Positions 51,072 to 60,120 of a DNA stretch of 64,000 nucleotides are shown piece by piece; within the stretch, counting starts at the first letter, position 1, and each line of letters begins with the position of its first letter. The DNA is from Halogranum gelatinilyticum (lineage in GTDB: Archaea > Halobacteriota > Halobacteria > Halobacteriales > Haloferacaceae), in contig NZ_FNHL01000001.1 in NCBI RefSeq assembly GCF_900103715.1, positions 663,295-727,294 of the forward strand, given 5' to 3'. The position numbers and the translations under genes are program-made. Under the pieces are notes generated by a model, which was not told where the DNA came from, did not search any database, and saw only the letters and a program-made list of their open reading frames with translations.

Positions 51072-51093
51072 CGAGGCGTTTGAACGGCGACGC

Positions 51094-51828
51094 GTGCCCC
51101 GTACGCCCCTCCTCCACCCCGGTGCGTTCTTCGACGAGCGCGTCCCGAACCTCGACGTCGGCCGCGCGCTCGTCCTCGGACTCCTGCTCGCACTCGTCAC
51201 GACCGCCGGAGCCGGCCTCGTCGGCTGGGCCTTCGTCGACGCGCTCGACGTGACCGTCACCGTCGACAACCCCGCACATTCCCCCGACTGGGTCTGCGAG
51301 CAGCAGGCCGAGATGTTCACCGATATGCCAACCCCGAGCGGCTGCGGCGACGACGTCCCCGAGACGGTCGAGCGCGACCTCGGCGAACTGGTCTGGGACG
51401 AGTTCGTCGGCCTGTTGCCGTGGGTGTTCGTCGGCGGGCTGCTCGCCGGGCTCGGGACGGCCGTCACCTTCCACGTCCTGACCGCCCTCGCTGACGGCGA
51501 GGGGTCGTTCGGCGACACGCTCGCCGTGACCGCCTGGGGTGCGACGCCACTCGTCGTCCAGACGGTGGCTGGCGTCGGGTACACGGTCTTCCGCATCCAG
51601 CGACTCGCACTGCCGAGCCAACCCGAGGCGGCCGTCGAGCGGCTGGCGACGCTGACGACGTTCGGGAACCGGCTGCCGCTCGTGGTGCTCGCGCTCGTCG
51701 TCACCGCGTGGCAGGTCTCCATCTGGACGCACGGCCTGCATCGCGCCCGGAACGTGAGCTTCGACGCGGCACTCGCCAGTGCGGGGCTGGTCGGAGCCGT
51801 GTCGTTCCTCTTGACACTCGCGGGGTGA
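51094..51828 (+). CDS. YIP1-family-like membrane protein
   Basis: A 244-residue protein starting at a GTG (PRTPLLHPGAFFDERVPNLD). The membrane segments are ALVLGLLLALVTTAGAGLVG, FVGLLPWVFVGGLLAGLGTA, a central segment TWGATPLVVQTVAGVGY-like region, LPLVVLALVVTAWQVSIW and ALASAGLVGAVSFLLTL. An exported loop with two Cys (VCEQQ and GCGDD) precedes the second segment. The pattern fits the YIP1 (PF04893) superfamily, whose archaeal role is unknown. The frame is open upstream over pth2 as a shadow. Confidence 0.75.
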   Translation: MPRTPLLHPGAFFDERVPNLDVGRALVLGLLLALVTTAGAGLVGWAFVDALDVTVTVDNPAHSPDWVCEQQAEMFTDMPTPSGCGDDVPETVERDLGELVWDEFVGLLPWVFVGGLLAGLGTAVTFHVLTALADGEGSFGDTLAVTAWGATPLVVQTVAGVGYTVFRIQRLALPSQPEAAVERLATLTTFGNRLPLVVLALVVTAWQVSIWTHGLHRARNVSFDAALASAGLVGAVSFLLTLAG

Positions 51829-51852
51829 GCGGGAGTACCGAGGGTGACCGGG

Positions 51853-51862
51853 AGTTTTTACC
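51853..51862 (+). promoter_or_regulatory. TATA box of dcd
   Basis: AGTTTTTACC about 30 bases before the ATG at 51886. A pyrimidine-rich stretch lies between. Confidence 0.45.
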
Positions 51863-51885
51863 ACCTCCCCCTCCCTCCCTCGGAC

Positions 51886-52491
51886 ATGATACTGTCGGAC
51901 ACCGACCTCTTGAAGCGGCTCGAACGGGGTGACCTCGTCGTCGAACCCCTGGAGGACATCGATATGCAGGTCCAGCCGTCCAGCATCGACCTCCGCCTTG
52001 GCGCGGAGTTCTTGGAGTTCCAGCGGACCAACATCTCCTGTATCCATCCCAACCGCGAGGACGAGGTCTCGAAGTACATCCGTGAGACGGTCGTCGAAGA
52101 AGGCGAGGAGTTCATCCTCCATCCCGGCGACTTCGTGCTCGGAACGACCGAAGAGCGCGTCGAGATTCCGCCGGACCTCGTCGCCCACGTCGAGGGCCGC
52201 TCCTCGCTCGGCCGACTGGCCGTCGTCGTCCACGCCACGGCCGGTCTCTGTGACCCCGGCTACAAGGGGCAGATCACCCTCGAACTCTCGAATCTCGGCT
52301 CCGCCCCCGTCGCGCTCACGCCGGGGATGCGCATCTCGCAGCTGACGTTCACCGAACTGACGTCGCCAGCGACACGCCCCTACGGCGAGGAACGCGGGTC
52401 GAAATACCAAGACCAGAAGGGACCACAGGCCTCGCGAATCGGTAACGACCCCGAGTTCGGCGGCGACACGCCGGGAGACGACCCTCAATGA
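51886..52491 (+). CDS. dcd: dCTP deaminase
   Basis: A 201-residue trimeric nucleotide enzyme converting dCTP to dUTP (or dUMP in bifunctional forms). Signatures: [43 protein letters not shown] with the catalytic Glu region, and [14 protein letters not shown]. The ATG at 51886 is chosen over an upstream ATG 14 codons earlier because of the TATA spacing. The stop overlaps the start of the ThiR-like gene by 4 bases, an unusual coupling of a pyrimidine enzyme with a thiamine regulator. Confidence 0.94.
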   Translation: MILSDTDLLKRLERGDLVVEPLEDIDMQVQPSSIDLRLGAEFLEFQRTNISCIHPNREDEVSKYIRETVVEEGEEFILHPGDFVLGTTEERVEIPPDLVAHVEGRSSLGRLAVVVHATAGLCDPGYKGQITLELSNLGSAPVALTPGMRISQLTFTELTSPATRPYGEERGSKYQDQKGPQASRIGNDPEFGGDTPGDDPQ

Positions 52492-53390
52492 AGTTCGTCG
52501 AAGAGGTCGTCGTCGAGGAGTTCCTCCCGACGTTCCGGTCGATGCTGGCCGCCGAGTTGCGCGAGCGGGACTTCACCCAACACGAGGTCGCCGAAGCACT
52601 CGGCATCAGCCAGAGTGCCGTCTCGAAGTACGCCCACGGCAGCGTCAGCCAGTGTCAGGCCGTCCTCGACGACGAGCGCGTCCAAGACCTCGTCGTCCGT
52701 ATCGCCGAGGGGCTGGCCGCGGGCGATATGTCCAGCGTGCAGGCGCTCGTCGAGGCCGAGGTCCTGATCCGGCGGCTGGAGCAGGGTGATCTGCTCGCGA
52801 CGCTCCACGAGGAGGCGATGCCCGAACTCGCCGAGTACGACGGCGACTTCGCCATCCACGACCCCGAGAGCGACGTCCGAACCACGGAACAGGTGCTCTC
52901 GTCGGTCCGTCGCGGCGTCCGCACCCTGACGAGCGCGAGCGGCTTTGCGGGCTACATCCCGAACGTCGGCTCGAATCTCGTGGAGTGTCTGCCGGACGCC
53001 GCGGGCATCGAGGACGTCGCGGCCATCCCGGGCCGTATCTTCGACATCAAGGGCCGCGCGACGGTCCCGAGCGACCCCGAGTTCGGCGTCAGCGAGCACG
53101 TCGCTGGCGTCCTGCTCTCGGCGCGCGAGGCCGGCACGGACGTTCGCGCCGCGGTCAACATCCGCTACGACGACGACATCGTCCAGCAGTTCGCCGACGC
53201 TGGCTACGAGACCGTCGAGTTCGACCCCGACGCACCGACCGACCCCATCGTCGCCGCCTTAGCGGACGGCGCGGACGACGACACGTTCGTCCTCTATCAG
53301 ACCGGCGGCTACGGCATCGAGGCCATCACCTACGTCCTCGCACCCGACGCGCCGACCGCCGCGCGGGTCGTCCGCGAGGTCCTGCTGTAG
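52488..53390 (+). CDS. ThiR-like regulator: HTH plus ThiN (thiamine-phosphate synthase-like) domain
   Basis: A 300-residue protein. An XRE-type helix-turn-helix lies at about residues 22-60 ([20 protein letters not shown]). The C-terminal half (about 125-295) matches Thi[60 protein letters not shown] and [20 protein letters not shown]. Known archaeal HTH-ThiN proteins (ThiR) sense thiamine phosphates and repress thiamine genes; ThiN domains fused to ThiD are enzymes, but no ThiD is fused here. A likely target, thi4, lies about 2.5 kb downstream with a palindrome in its promoter. Confidence 0.88.
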   Translation: MKFVEEVVVEEFLPTFRSMLAAELRERDFTQHEVAEALGISQSAVSKYAHGSVSQCQAVLDDERVQDLVVRIAEGLAAGDMSSVQALVEAEVLIRRLEQGDLLATLHEEAMPELAEYDGDFAIHDPESDVRTTEQVLSSVRRGVRTLTSASGFAGYIPNVGSNLVECLPDAAGIEDVAAIPGRIFDIKGRATVPSDPEFGVSEHVAGVLLSAREAGTDVRAAVNIRYDDDIVQQFADAGYETVEFDPDAPTDPIVAALADGADDDTFVLYQTGGYGIEAITYVLAPDAPTAARVVREVLL

Positions 53391-54107
53391 ATGACCGACG
53401 GCGAGGGCGACCACCGAGAGGCGACCGACGCGGCCGCGGCCGACGGCGTCGCGGCGACCCAGAGCTTCTACTCGCGGTGGGCGCAGCTGTACGACGCCCT
53501 CGCCAGCCACACGCCCGGCATCGGCGGTCTCCGCGCCCGCGCCGCCGACCGTCTGCAGCTATCGACTGGCGACACCGTCGTCGAGATGGGCTGTGGGACG
53601 GGCGCGAACTTCTCGTATCTCCGTGAGCGCGTCGGCCCCGAGGGGGCTGTCGTCGGCGTCGACCTCACACCCGGGATGCTCGGCCCGGCCCGCGCCCGAA
53701 TCAACCGCGCGGGCTGGGCGAACGTCCACGTCGTCGCCGGTGACGCTACTCGGCCGCCCGTCACCGACGCCGACGCCGTCTTCGCCTCGTTCGTCTCCGG
53801 GATGCTTGGGGAGCCGGCCACCGTCGTCGACGACTGGGCCGACCTCGTCGGACCGGGCGGCCGCGTCGGCCTGCTCGACCTCGCACGGTCGACCTCGACA
53901 CTCGGCCGGCCGGTCAACGCGCTCTTTGCTGGTCTCGTCTTCGCGGGACTCCCCTCGAAACGGCCCGCGGACGCACTAGCGGCTCCCCGGACGCTCGACG
54001 CTCGGGTCGTCGCCGCTCAGCGCGCCCTCCGCGACCGCTGTCGCGACGTCACCTACTCGACGCACGCGCTGGGGTTCGCTCGGCTGGCTGCTGGGACGGT
54101 CAAGTAG
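53391..54107 (+). CDS. Class I SAM-dependent methyltransferase
   Basis: A 238-residue Rossmann methyltransferase starting at the base after the ThiR-like stop. Motif I is TVVEMGCGTGANFSYLRERV; post-motif I has VVGVDLTPGMLGPARARI; motif II region NVHVVAGDATRPPVTDADA; and GPGGRVGLLDLARSTS follows. It resembles UbiE/MenG-type quinone methyltransferases in motif layout, but the substrate cannot be assigned; the first 30 residues are an acidic extension. It is cotranscribed with dcd and the regulator. Confidence 0.82.
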   Translation: MTDGEGDHREATDAAAADGVAATQSFYSRWAQLYDALASHTPGIGGLRARAADRLQLSTGDTVVEMGCGTGANFSYLRERVGPEGAVVGVDLTPGMLGPARARINRAGWANVHVVAGDATRPPVTDADAVFASFVSGMLGEPATVVDDWADLVGPGGRVGLLDLARSTSTLGRPVNALFAGLVFAGLPSKRPADALAAPRTLDARVVAAQRALRDRCRDVTYSTHALGFARLAAGTVK

Positions 54108-54169
54108 CGACGGCCGACCGAGTCGCCGTGGCTGGCAGGTTTATGCCATCTCAGCGAGTCGTCTCCCCG

Positions 54170-55054
54170 ATGACTTCTTCCGACAGCCTCACCGGCCGCG
54201 TCGCGCTCGTCACCGGCGGCACGAGCGGTCTCGGTGCCGAGACCGCCCGCACGCTCGCCGACCGCGGTGCCTCAGTCGCCGTCGTCGGCCGCGACCGGGA
54301 CCGAGGCGAGACCGCCGCCGCCGACCTCGCTACCCGCACCGACGGCACCGCCGAGTTCTACCGCGCCGACCTCGCCTCGCAGGCCAGCGTTCGGCGGCTC
54401 GCCGCGGAGTTCCGCGAGCGACACGACCGACTGGACGTGCTGGTCAACAACGCCGGGACCTTCCGCGCCGAGCGGACCGTCACCGCCGACGGCGTCGAGT
54501 CGACGTTCGCGATCAACCATCTCGCGCCGTATCTGCTGACACACAGCCTGCTCGACCTACTCGTCGCAAGCCCCTCGGCGCGGGTTGTCACGGTCTCCTC
54601 GGGCATCCACACGCGGGCGACGCTGGACTTCGCGAACCTCCAAGGAGAACGTGGCTACGACGGGATGACTGCCTACGCCCGCTCGAAACTCGCGAACGTC
54701 CTGTTCACCGACGAACTCGCCGACCGCCTCGCGGAGACGGCCGTCACGGCGACCGCCGTCAATCCGGGCTTCGTCCCGGGGACGGGACTCGCCCGCGACG
54801 CGTCGCTCCGGAACCGGCTGCTCCTCGGCGCGTTCGCACGGCTGCCGCTGCCGTTCACCAAGGGGCTGGAGGAAGGGGCGGAGACGCTGATCCGGGCGGC
54901 CGCCGACCCGGACCTCGCCGACGTGACGGGAGTGTATCTCAGCGACGGCGAGGTGACGGCGTCCTCGGAAGAATCGCAGGACGAAGAAGCGAGACGGCGA
55001 CTGTGGGACGTCAGTGCGGGTCTCGTGGGCGTCTCACCCGACTGGGCCGTCTAG
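54170..55054 (+). CDS. Short-chain dehydrogenase/reductase (SDR)
   Basis: A 294-residue NAD(P)-dependent oxidoreductase with the classical motifs: [13 protein letters not shown] (nucleotide-binding), [15 protein letters not shown], and catalytic [11 protein letters not shown] (YxxxK). The closest recognisable subgroup is the retinol dehydrogenase/WW-domain oxidoreductase-like SDRs ([18 protein letters not shown]). The substrate is unknown. Starts at 54128 and 54143 are possible; the ATG at 54170 is preferred ([16 protein letters not shown]). Its stop shares the tetranucleotide CTAG with the convergent thi4 stop. Confidence 0.9.
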   Translation: MTSSDSLTGRVALVTGGTSGLGAETARTLADRGASVAVVGRDRDRGETAAADLATRTDGTAEFYRADLASQASVRRLAAEFRERHDRLDVLVNNAGTFRAERTVTADGVESTFAINHLAPYLLTHSLLDLLVASPSARVVTVSSGIHTRATLDFANLQGERGYDGMTAYARSKLANVLFTDELADRLAETAVTATAVNPGFVPGTGLARDASLRNRLLLGAFARLPLPFTKGLEEGAETLIRAAADPDLADVTGVYLSDGEVTASSEESQDEEARRRLWDVSAGLVGVSPDWAV

Positions 55055-55977
55055 TCGTCAGCCGGGACGGGCCGCGTCAGGTCGACGGGGTCGGCGTCGA
55101 CGTCGAGCTCGTCCAGCGCGACCTGTGCGGCGCGCTTGCCCGAGAGGAGCATCGCGCCGAACGTCGGCCCCATCCGGGGGAGACCGTGGGTCGTCGCCGT
55201 CGCGAGCCCCGTCGAGACGAGCCCGTCGTGGATCTTTCCGGCGAAGTCGACGACCTTGTCCTCGCTCTCGGAGACCCACATCGAGTCGTGGCCGGGCGAG
55301 TCGTGGCCGGGCGCGCCGTACTCGCCGTCTTCCGTCTTATCCATCCCCGTGTTGTGCTCGTTGGCGTGTTCGATGCCGGGTGCGTCGAGGACGCCGCGCT
55401 CTTGGAGCTTGGAGACGACGACGGCGTCGTGGCCCGTCGCGTCGACGACGAGGTCGGACTCGACGGCGATGGGGTCGACGCAGGTCAGTTCCCGTGGCAG
55501 CGCGTGGACCGGCGTCCAGTTCATGACGATGCCGGCGACGCGGTGGTTCTCGCGGACGACGATGTCGGTGAACTCGGTCATGTTCTGCATCCGCGCACCC
55601 GCGTCGCAGGCGGCGTTGATGAGTGCCGAGCAGGCGTGCGGTCCCTTCGCCGTGTAGAGACCCTCGGCCTCGTCGCTCTCCTCGTAGGGGACGCCGAGTT
55701 CGTCGAGCACCTCGTTCGCGGGTTCGCGGACCGTCACGGTGTTCATGAGGAAGCCGCCGAGCCAGAAGCCGCCGCCGAGATAGTTGTTCTTCTCGACGAC
55801 CATCGTCTTCACGCCGCGCTCGGCGAGCTCCTTCGCGGCGACCAGCCCCGAGGGACCGCCGCCGACGACGATGACGTCGCTCTCCGAGAAGTCGAGGAAC
55901 TCCTCGCTCCACTCTTTCGTGATCGCTCGGGTGACCTGTGCCTCGTCTGCGTCGCTGAAGCCGGTGAATGCCGACAT
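55051..55977 (-). CDS. thi4: Thiamine thiazole synthase Thi4, active-site cysteine (suicide) type
   Basis: A 308-residue flavoprotein-like enzyme making the ADP-thiazole precursor of thiamine from NAD+ and glycine. Signatures: [69 protein letters not shown] and [20 protein letters not shown]. Cys166 in [13 protein letters not shown] is at the position that donates sulfur in the single-turnover fungal and Haloferax enzymes, whereas sulfide-dependent archaeal Thi4 has His there. It starts at 55977, leaderless, with a palindrome between TATA and start. Confidence 0.95.
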   Translation of the reverse strand: MSAFTGFSDADEAQVTRAITKEWSEEFLDFSESDVIVVGGGPSGLVAAKELAERGVKTMVVEKNNYLGGGFWLGGFLMNTVTVREPANEVLDELGVPYEESDEAEGLYTAKGPHACSALINAACDAGARMQNMTEFTDIVVRENHRVAGIVMNWTPVHALPRELTCVDPIAVESDLVVDATGHDAVVVSKLQERGVLDAPGIEHANEHNTGMDKTEDGEYGAPGHDSPGHDSMWVSESEDKVVDFAGKIHDGLVSTGLATATTHGLPRMGPTFGAMLLSGKRAAQVALDELDVDADPVDLTRPVPADD

Positions 55978-55980
55978 ACA

Positions 55981-56010
55981 ACCTAGTGATATTACTTGGT
56001 AGTTAAAGGT
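55981..56010 (-). promoter_or_regulatory. thi4 promoter and palindromic operator candidate
   Basis: On the minus strand TTTAA (centre near 56005) lies 27 bases before the thi4 ATG, giving a leaderless start. Between them, bases 55981-56000 (ACCTAGTGATATTACTTGGT) match their own reverse complement at 16 of 20 positions (pattern ACCnAGTnATATnACTnGGT). A dimeric repressor bound here would block initiation; the nearby HTH-ThiN regulator is the obvious candidate. Confidence 0.6.
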
Positions 56011-56140
56011 TGGCTTCCGGTCGCGGCGGGCGACGCTATCGAGGAGGTTCCGGCAGGCGACGCACGTTCTGGAACCCTTTTTCCGTCTCGGCACCAACCC
56101 CGTGTATGGACAGCCGACCAGCCTGCCGCGGGGTGCGAGT

Positions 56141-57121
56141 ATGAACATGCTCGTCGACGGCGAGTGGCGAACCGACGCCTACGAGAGTACCAACGAGGAC
56201 GGCGAGTTCGACCGGTCGACCACCTCCTTCCGGAGCCGGGTCGAAGCCGACCCGGACGCGGAGTTCCCTGCCGAGGCCGGCCGGTATCACCTCTACATCT
56301 GCCGCGCCTGCCCGTGGGCACACCGGACCGCGATGATGCGCGCGCTGAAGGGACTCGAACACGTCATCTCACTGTCGCTCGTCGAACCCGTCCGCATCGA
56401 CGACGGCTGGGAGTTCTCCGAGCAGTATCCCGACCCGCTGTACGGGAAGGAGTTCCTCCGCGACGTCTACGTCGAGGCCGACGACGACTACACCGGCCGC
56501 GTGACGGTCCCCGTCCTCTGGGACAAGAAGAAAGAGACCATCGTCAACAACGAGTCCGAGGAGATCATGCGGATGCTCGACACCGCCTTCGAGGACCTCG
56601 CCGAGCACGACGTCGACCTCTACCCCGAGGGCCATCAGGACGAAGTCGACCGGCTCATCGACGACATCTACGAACCCATCAACAACGGGGTCTACCGCGC
56701 GGGCTTCGCCGGGACGCAGGAAGCCTACGACGAGGCCGTCGCCGACCTCTTCGACGCGCTCGACCACTACGAGGACGTCCTGGCCGACCAGCGGTATCTC
56801 GCGGGCGACAGCCTCACCGAGGCCGACCTCGCGATGTTCGCGACGCTCGTCCGCTTCGACCACGTCTACCACACCCATTTCAAGTGTAACAAGCGGGCCA
56901 TCCACGAGTATCCGAACCTCTGGAACTACACGAAGGAGCTCTACCAGCTGCCCGGCATCGCCCAGACGGTGAACATCGAGCACATCGTCGAGCACTACTA
57001 CGGCAGCCACGGCGACGTCAACCCGAAGCGGCTCGTCCCCGTCGGCCCGGACATCGACTTCTCGAACGACCACGACCGCGACCGCCTCCCCGGCGGCCCG
57101 CCCGAAGCGCTCTACGAGTAG
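56141..57121 (+). CDS. Xi-class glutathione S-transferase family (glutathionyl-hydroquinone reductase-like)
   Basis: A 326-residue protein of the ECM4/Xi-class GST group. The N-terminal thioredoxin-like domain holds [17 protein letters not shown] with the CPWAHR catalytic Cys; then [20 protein letters not shown] with the SE thiol-binding pair; the C-terminal helical domain has [17 protein letters not shown] and [13 protein letters not shown]. Such enzymes reduce glutathionyl-hydroquinones; haloarchaea use gamma-glutamylcysteine rather than glutathione, so the natural thiol is probably that. It diverges from thi4. Confidence 0.92.
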   Translation: MNMLVDGEWRTDAYESTNEDGEFDRSTTSFRSRVEADPDAEFPAEAGRYHLYICRACPWAHRTAMMRALKGLEHVISLSLVEPVRIDDGWEFSEQYPDPLYGKEFLRDVYVEADDDYTGRVTVPVLWDKKKETIVNNESEEIMRMLDTAFEDLAEHDVDLYPEGHQDEVDRLIDDIYEPINNGVYRAGFAGTQEAYDEAVADLFDALDHYEDVLADQRYLAGDSLTEADLAMFATLVRFDHVYHTHFKCNKRAIHEYPNLWNYTKELYQLPGIAQTVNIEHIVEHYYGSHGDVNPKRLVPVGPDIDFSNDHDRDRLPGGPPEALYE

Positions 57122-57193
57122 TCGACCCGACGAGCCGTCGCCACCGACAGACGAGGGCTTTTGCCCGACGACGCGCTAGTCTCTTGCAGACAG

Positions 57194-58297
57194 ATGGACT
57201 TCCGAGGGGCGGTTCGCTGGGTCAGGCGGACGCTGGAGCCACGGCCACGGCTCGTCGACTGGTCCATCCTCGCGCTCGTCGTACTCCAACTGCTCTCCGG
57301 GCTGGTCAGCCTCGTCACCGGCTCCGAGGGCGGCTGGTGGGTCTTCTGGGCCCACAGCGTCGCCGGACTCACCCTCACCTTCCTCCTCGTGTTCAAGCTC
57401 TATCGCGTCCGACGGCGCGTCACCGACAGTCGGCTGTGGACCCGGTCGACGGCCCTCTCGGTTCTCCTCGCCATCGTCGCGCTCTCGGCGCTCGGGACGG
57501 GCATCGCGTGGGTGCTCGGCGGCGACGTCGACGTCCTCTACTGGGGACTGATGAACGTCCACATCCTCTTCGGGCTGCTGCTCTTGCCGCTCGTCTTGCT
57601 CCACATGACGACGCGTTTTCGACGGCCTCGAACGGCCGACTTCGAGGGTCGCCGGACGGCCGTCCAGTACACCGCGTTGCTCGTCGGCGGCGCGGTCCTG
57701 TTTCGCCTCCAAGAGACCGTCAACGCCGCGCTCGACACCGCCGGGACGACCCGGCGGTTCACCGGCTCGAAACCCGTTGAGGGCTCCGACTTCCCGGTCA
57801 CGAGCTGGGTCGCCGACGACCCCGACCCGGTCGACCGCGAGACGTGGCGGCTCCGGGTCGGCGGGCTGGTCGAGACGCCGCTGGAACTGACCGCGGGCGA
57901 CGTCGACACCGGCGACACCGGCGACGTCGGCGATGGGCGCGACGAACTCCGTGCCCTCCTCGACTGTACGAGCGGCTGGTACACCGTCCAGGACTGGCAG
58001 GGCGTCCGCGTCGGCGACCTGCTGGACAGGGCGGGCGCGAGCGACGAGGGGCGGTGGGTCCGCTTTACGTCCGTGACGGGCTACCGCTGGAGCCTCCCGC
58101 TCGAAGAAGCACGCGACGCGCTGCTCGCGACGCACGTCGGCGGCGAGCGACTGAGCCACGGCCACGGCGCGCCGCTGCGGCTGGTCGCGCCCGACCGACG
58201 GGGCTTCCAGTGGGTCAAGTGGGTCGAATCCGTCGAAGTGCGCGAGAACCAGGATGTCGGGCAGTGGCTCGCGGTGATGGTCAGCGGCTTCGACTGA
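57194..58297 (+). CDS. Membrane-anchored molybdopterin oxidoreductase (MsrP/SUOX-like) with cytochrome-b-like N-terminus
   Basis: A 367-residue fusion. Residues 1-180 hold about five membrane segments (DWSILALVVLQLLSGLVSLV, VFWAHSVAGLTLTFLLVF, LSVLLAIVALSALGTGIAWV, NVHILFGLLLLPLVLLHMTT, QYTALLVGGAVLFRL); His residues in the second and fourth could bind b-type heme. Residues 195-367 are a sulfite-oxidase-fold Moco domain, with the Mo-binding Cys in ALLDCTSGWYTVQDWQGV and GHGAPLRLVAPDRRGFQWVKWV. The Moco part faces outward if the last helix crosses the membrane. Substrate (sulfoxide, sulfite or other) is unknown. Confidence 0.85.
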   Translation: MDFRGAVRWVRRTLEPRPRLVDWSILALVVLQLLSGLVSLVTGSEGGWWVFWAHSVAGLTLTFLLVFKLYRVRRRVTDSRLWTRSTALSVLLAIVALSALGTGIAWVLGGDVDVLYWGLMNVHILFGLLLLPLVLLHMTTRFRRPRTADFEGRRTAVQYTALLVGGAVLFRLQETVNAALDTAGTTRRFTGSKPVEGSDFPVTSWVADDPDPVDRETWRLRVGGLVETPLELTAGDVDTGDTGDVGDGRDELRALLDCTSGWYTVQDWQGVRVGDLLDRAGASDEGRWVRFTSVTGYRWSLPLEEARDALLATHVGGERLSHGHGAPLRLVAPDRRGFQWVKWVESVEVRENQDVGQWLAVMVSGFD

Positions 58298-58307
58298 GTC
58301 GCTTCCT

Positions 58308-59057
58308 TTACTCGTCTCCGCCCTCGCGAATCGCCCGCTCGGCGGCCGCCAGTGCCTCTTCGCGGTCGAATTCGTCGACGATTCGTTGGAGTTCCTCTCG
58401 CGAGGCGTCCTGCAGCTCGCGGGCGTGGCGGGTGATGTTCGGGACGGCCCGGATGATGTTGTCGACGATGGGGACCGTCGCCGACTGCGCCGACCGCGAC
58501 ATCGGGTTGAGGTCGACGACGAGTTCGGTCTTGCCCATCGCGGCCAACGCCTCCGCGCGGTCGCCGTCTTCGAGCGGGACGAGCACCACGTCGGCGTCGC
58601 CAATGCCGTCGGCGTCGACCTTCGCACGTTCGTGTGAGAGACCGGGAATCCGGCCGTCGGCCGTGAGTCCCTTGACCTCCTCGGCCCCGTGCTCGCGCAA
58701 GTGGTCGACGATGGCTTCCATTCGCTCTTCGGTGCGGTTGAACAGGTTGACTTCGAGGTCCGCCCCCGTCGCCTCCGCGAGTTCGACGAGTTCGCCGGGG
58801 ACGAGCGCGGCGACGTTGCCGTTGACAGAGAGTACCGGATGGTCGGCTAAGAGGAGGTGGGCGGCCGCGGCGCGTTCGGCGGCGTCGGCACTCGGGATGG
58901 TCTGCTCGCCCAGGAGATAGTCGAAGGCCTCGCCGCGGCCCTGTGCGATGAGCCCCTGGCGGCTGGTGATGCCCTTGTCCACCCCGTCCTCGATCCGGTG
59001 GCGGGTCAGCAAGGACTCGTAGCGCGGATGGTCCTCGGGAATCTCGATGTCACTCAT
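58308..59057 (-). CDS. 4-phosphopantoate--beta-alanine ligase
   Basis: A 249-residue enzyme of the archaeal CoA pathway, joining 4-phosphopantoate and beta-alanine with ATP to give 4-phosphopantothenate. Signatures: HPRYESLLTRHRIEDGVDKG, GRGEAFDYLLGEQT, LSVNGNVAALVPGELVELA, VNLFNRTEERMEAI, GRIPGLSHERAKVDADGI and VVDLNPMSRSAQSATVPIVD. The ATG at 59057 gives the family start. It follows pantoate kinase on the same strand (84-base gap), reflecting the consecutive reaction steps. Confidence 0.95.
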   Translation of the reverse strand: MSDIEIPEDHPRYESLLTRHRIEDGVDKGITSRQGLIAQGRGEAFDYLLGEQTIPSADAAERAAAAHLLLADHPVLSVNGNVAALVPGELVELAEATGADLEVNLFNRTEERMEAIVDHLREHGAEEVKGLTADGRIPGLSHERAKVDADGIGDADVVLVPLEDGDRAEALAAMGKTELVVDLNPMSRSAQSATVPIVDNIIRAVPNITRHARELQDASREELQRIVDEFDREEALAAAERAIREGGDE

Positions 59058-59141
59058 GGCGTGGAGTCGGACGTCGCGGCTCAAAAAGACGCAGGAACCC
59101 GGGTCGGCGTCTCGAACCGTCGCCGACGTCTCGGCGACCTG

Positions 59142-59975
59142 TCACCGAAGCGTCGCGCCCGCCGGATGCGTCCGACAGGAGACGGCGTCGTAGCCAGCGT
59201 CCGAAAGCCCCGTCCCGAGCGCGAAGACGGTCCGGCCGAGCATCGCCATCGACGCCTCGCCACCGGCCTCGCTGACGGCGCGGATCGTCTCCGTCACCTC
59301 GTCGGTCAGGAGACCAGCCTCGCGGGCGAATCTGCGAGAGGCGTACATGAACTGTGCGGGCGTCGGCTCCTCGGCGAGCAGCGCGAGCGCGTCCTCACCG
59401 GCGGCCGAGAGCCGGTCGGTGTCGCCCGAGAGGACCTCCTCGGTCGAGAGTTCGCCGAAGGTGACGTACTCGATGTCGGGCCGGGCGGGAACGCCGTCCA
59501 GTCGGCCGTGGTCGGGCGCGCCGGGGTCCAGCCTGACGGGCATCCCGCCGCGAGCCTGCGCGACGACGTCGCCGAGACCGGTCCCCGACCGGACCTCCGC
59601 GGCGTGGGCGAGCGCGACCAGTTCGTTCTCCGAGCGGGCGCAGCCGAAGACGGTGTTGGCCGCGAGGGCGGTCCCGAGTGCCATCGCCCCCGAGACGCCG
59701 AAGCCCGCCCCGAGCGGCAGTTCGGTCTCGGCGCGGACCGCGGCGTCGACGCCGAGTCCCGCCAGCACGCGCTCGACGGGCGGCATCTCGACGGGGTCGC
59801 CGTCGAGTGTGGTGGTGCTGTCCGTCCCGTCGCTCGGCTCGACCGTCACCTCGACGCCGTGTGAGAGCGTCAGCCCCGCTCCGCGCGACCCCGCCTGCAG
59901 GGGGTCGTCGTGGGAGTGGGCGCTGAAGAAGCCGGTGACGTGGCCGGGGACGAACGCCGTGGCTTCGTCGGTCAT
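59142..59975 (-). CDS. Pantoate kinase
   Basis: A 277-residue GHMP-family kinase: N-terminal PGHVTGFFSAHSHDDPLQAG, then PLGAGFGVSGAMALGTALAA (ATP-binding motif) and RSGTGLGDVVAQARGG, typical of archaeal pantoate kinase. It phosphorylates pantoate at the 4-position, replacing the bacterial pantothenate-first route. It is cotranscribed with the next-step ligase. The C-terminal motif SEAGGEASMAMLGRTVFALG is complete. Confidence 0.95.
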   Translation of the reverse strand: MTDEATAFVPGHVTGFFSAHSHDDPLQAGSRGAGLTLSHGVEVTVEPSDGTDSTTTLDGDPVEMPPVERVLAGLGVDAAVRAETELPLGAGFGVSGAMALGTALAANTVFGCARSENELVALAHAAEVRSGTGLGDVVAQARGGMPVRLDPGAPDHGRLDGVPARPDIEYVTFGELSTEEVLSGDTDRLSAAGEDALALLAEEPTPAQFMYASRRFAREAGLLTDEVTETIRAVSEAGGEASMAMLGRTVFALGTGLSDAGYDAVSCRTHPAGATLR

Positions 59976-60120
59976 CGTCGGGAAAAAGAGCAGCGACCGA
60001 TTAACGGTTGTTATCTCCGGCGACGGCGACGAGGCGAGCCGGTGCGGACCGTTCCGGCGACGTGCGATAGAAGGTCAGCGGTGCCTTTCGTGCGTGTCAA
60101 TAATGTGCTGTGGAAACCGT

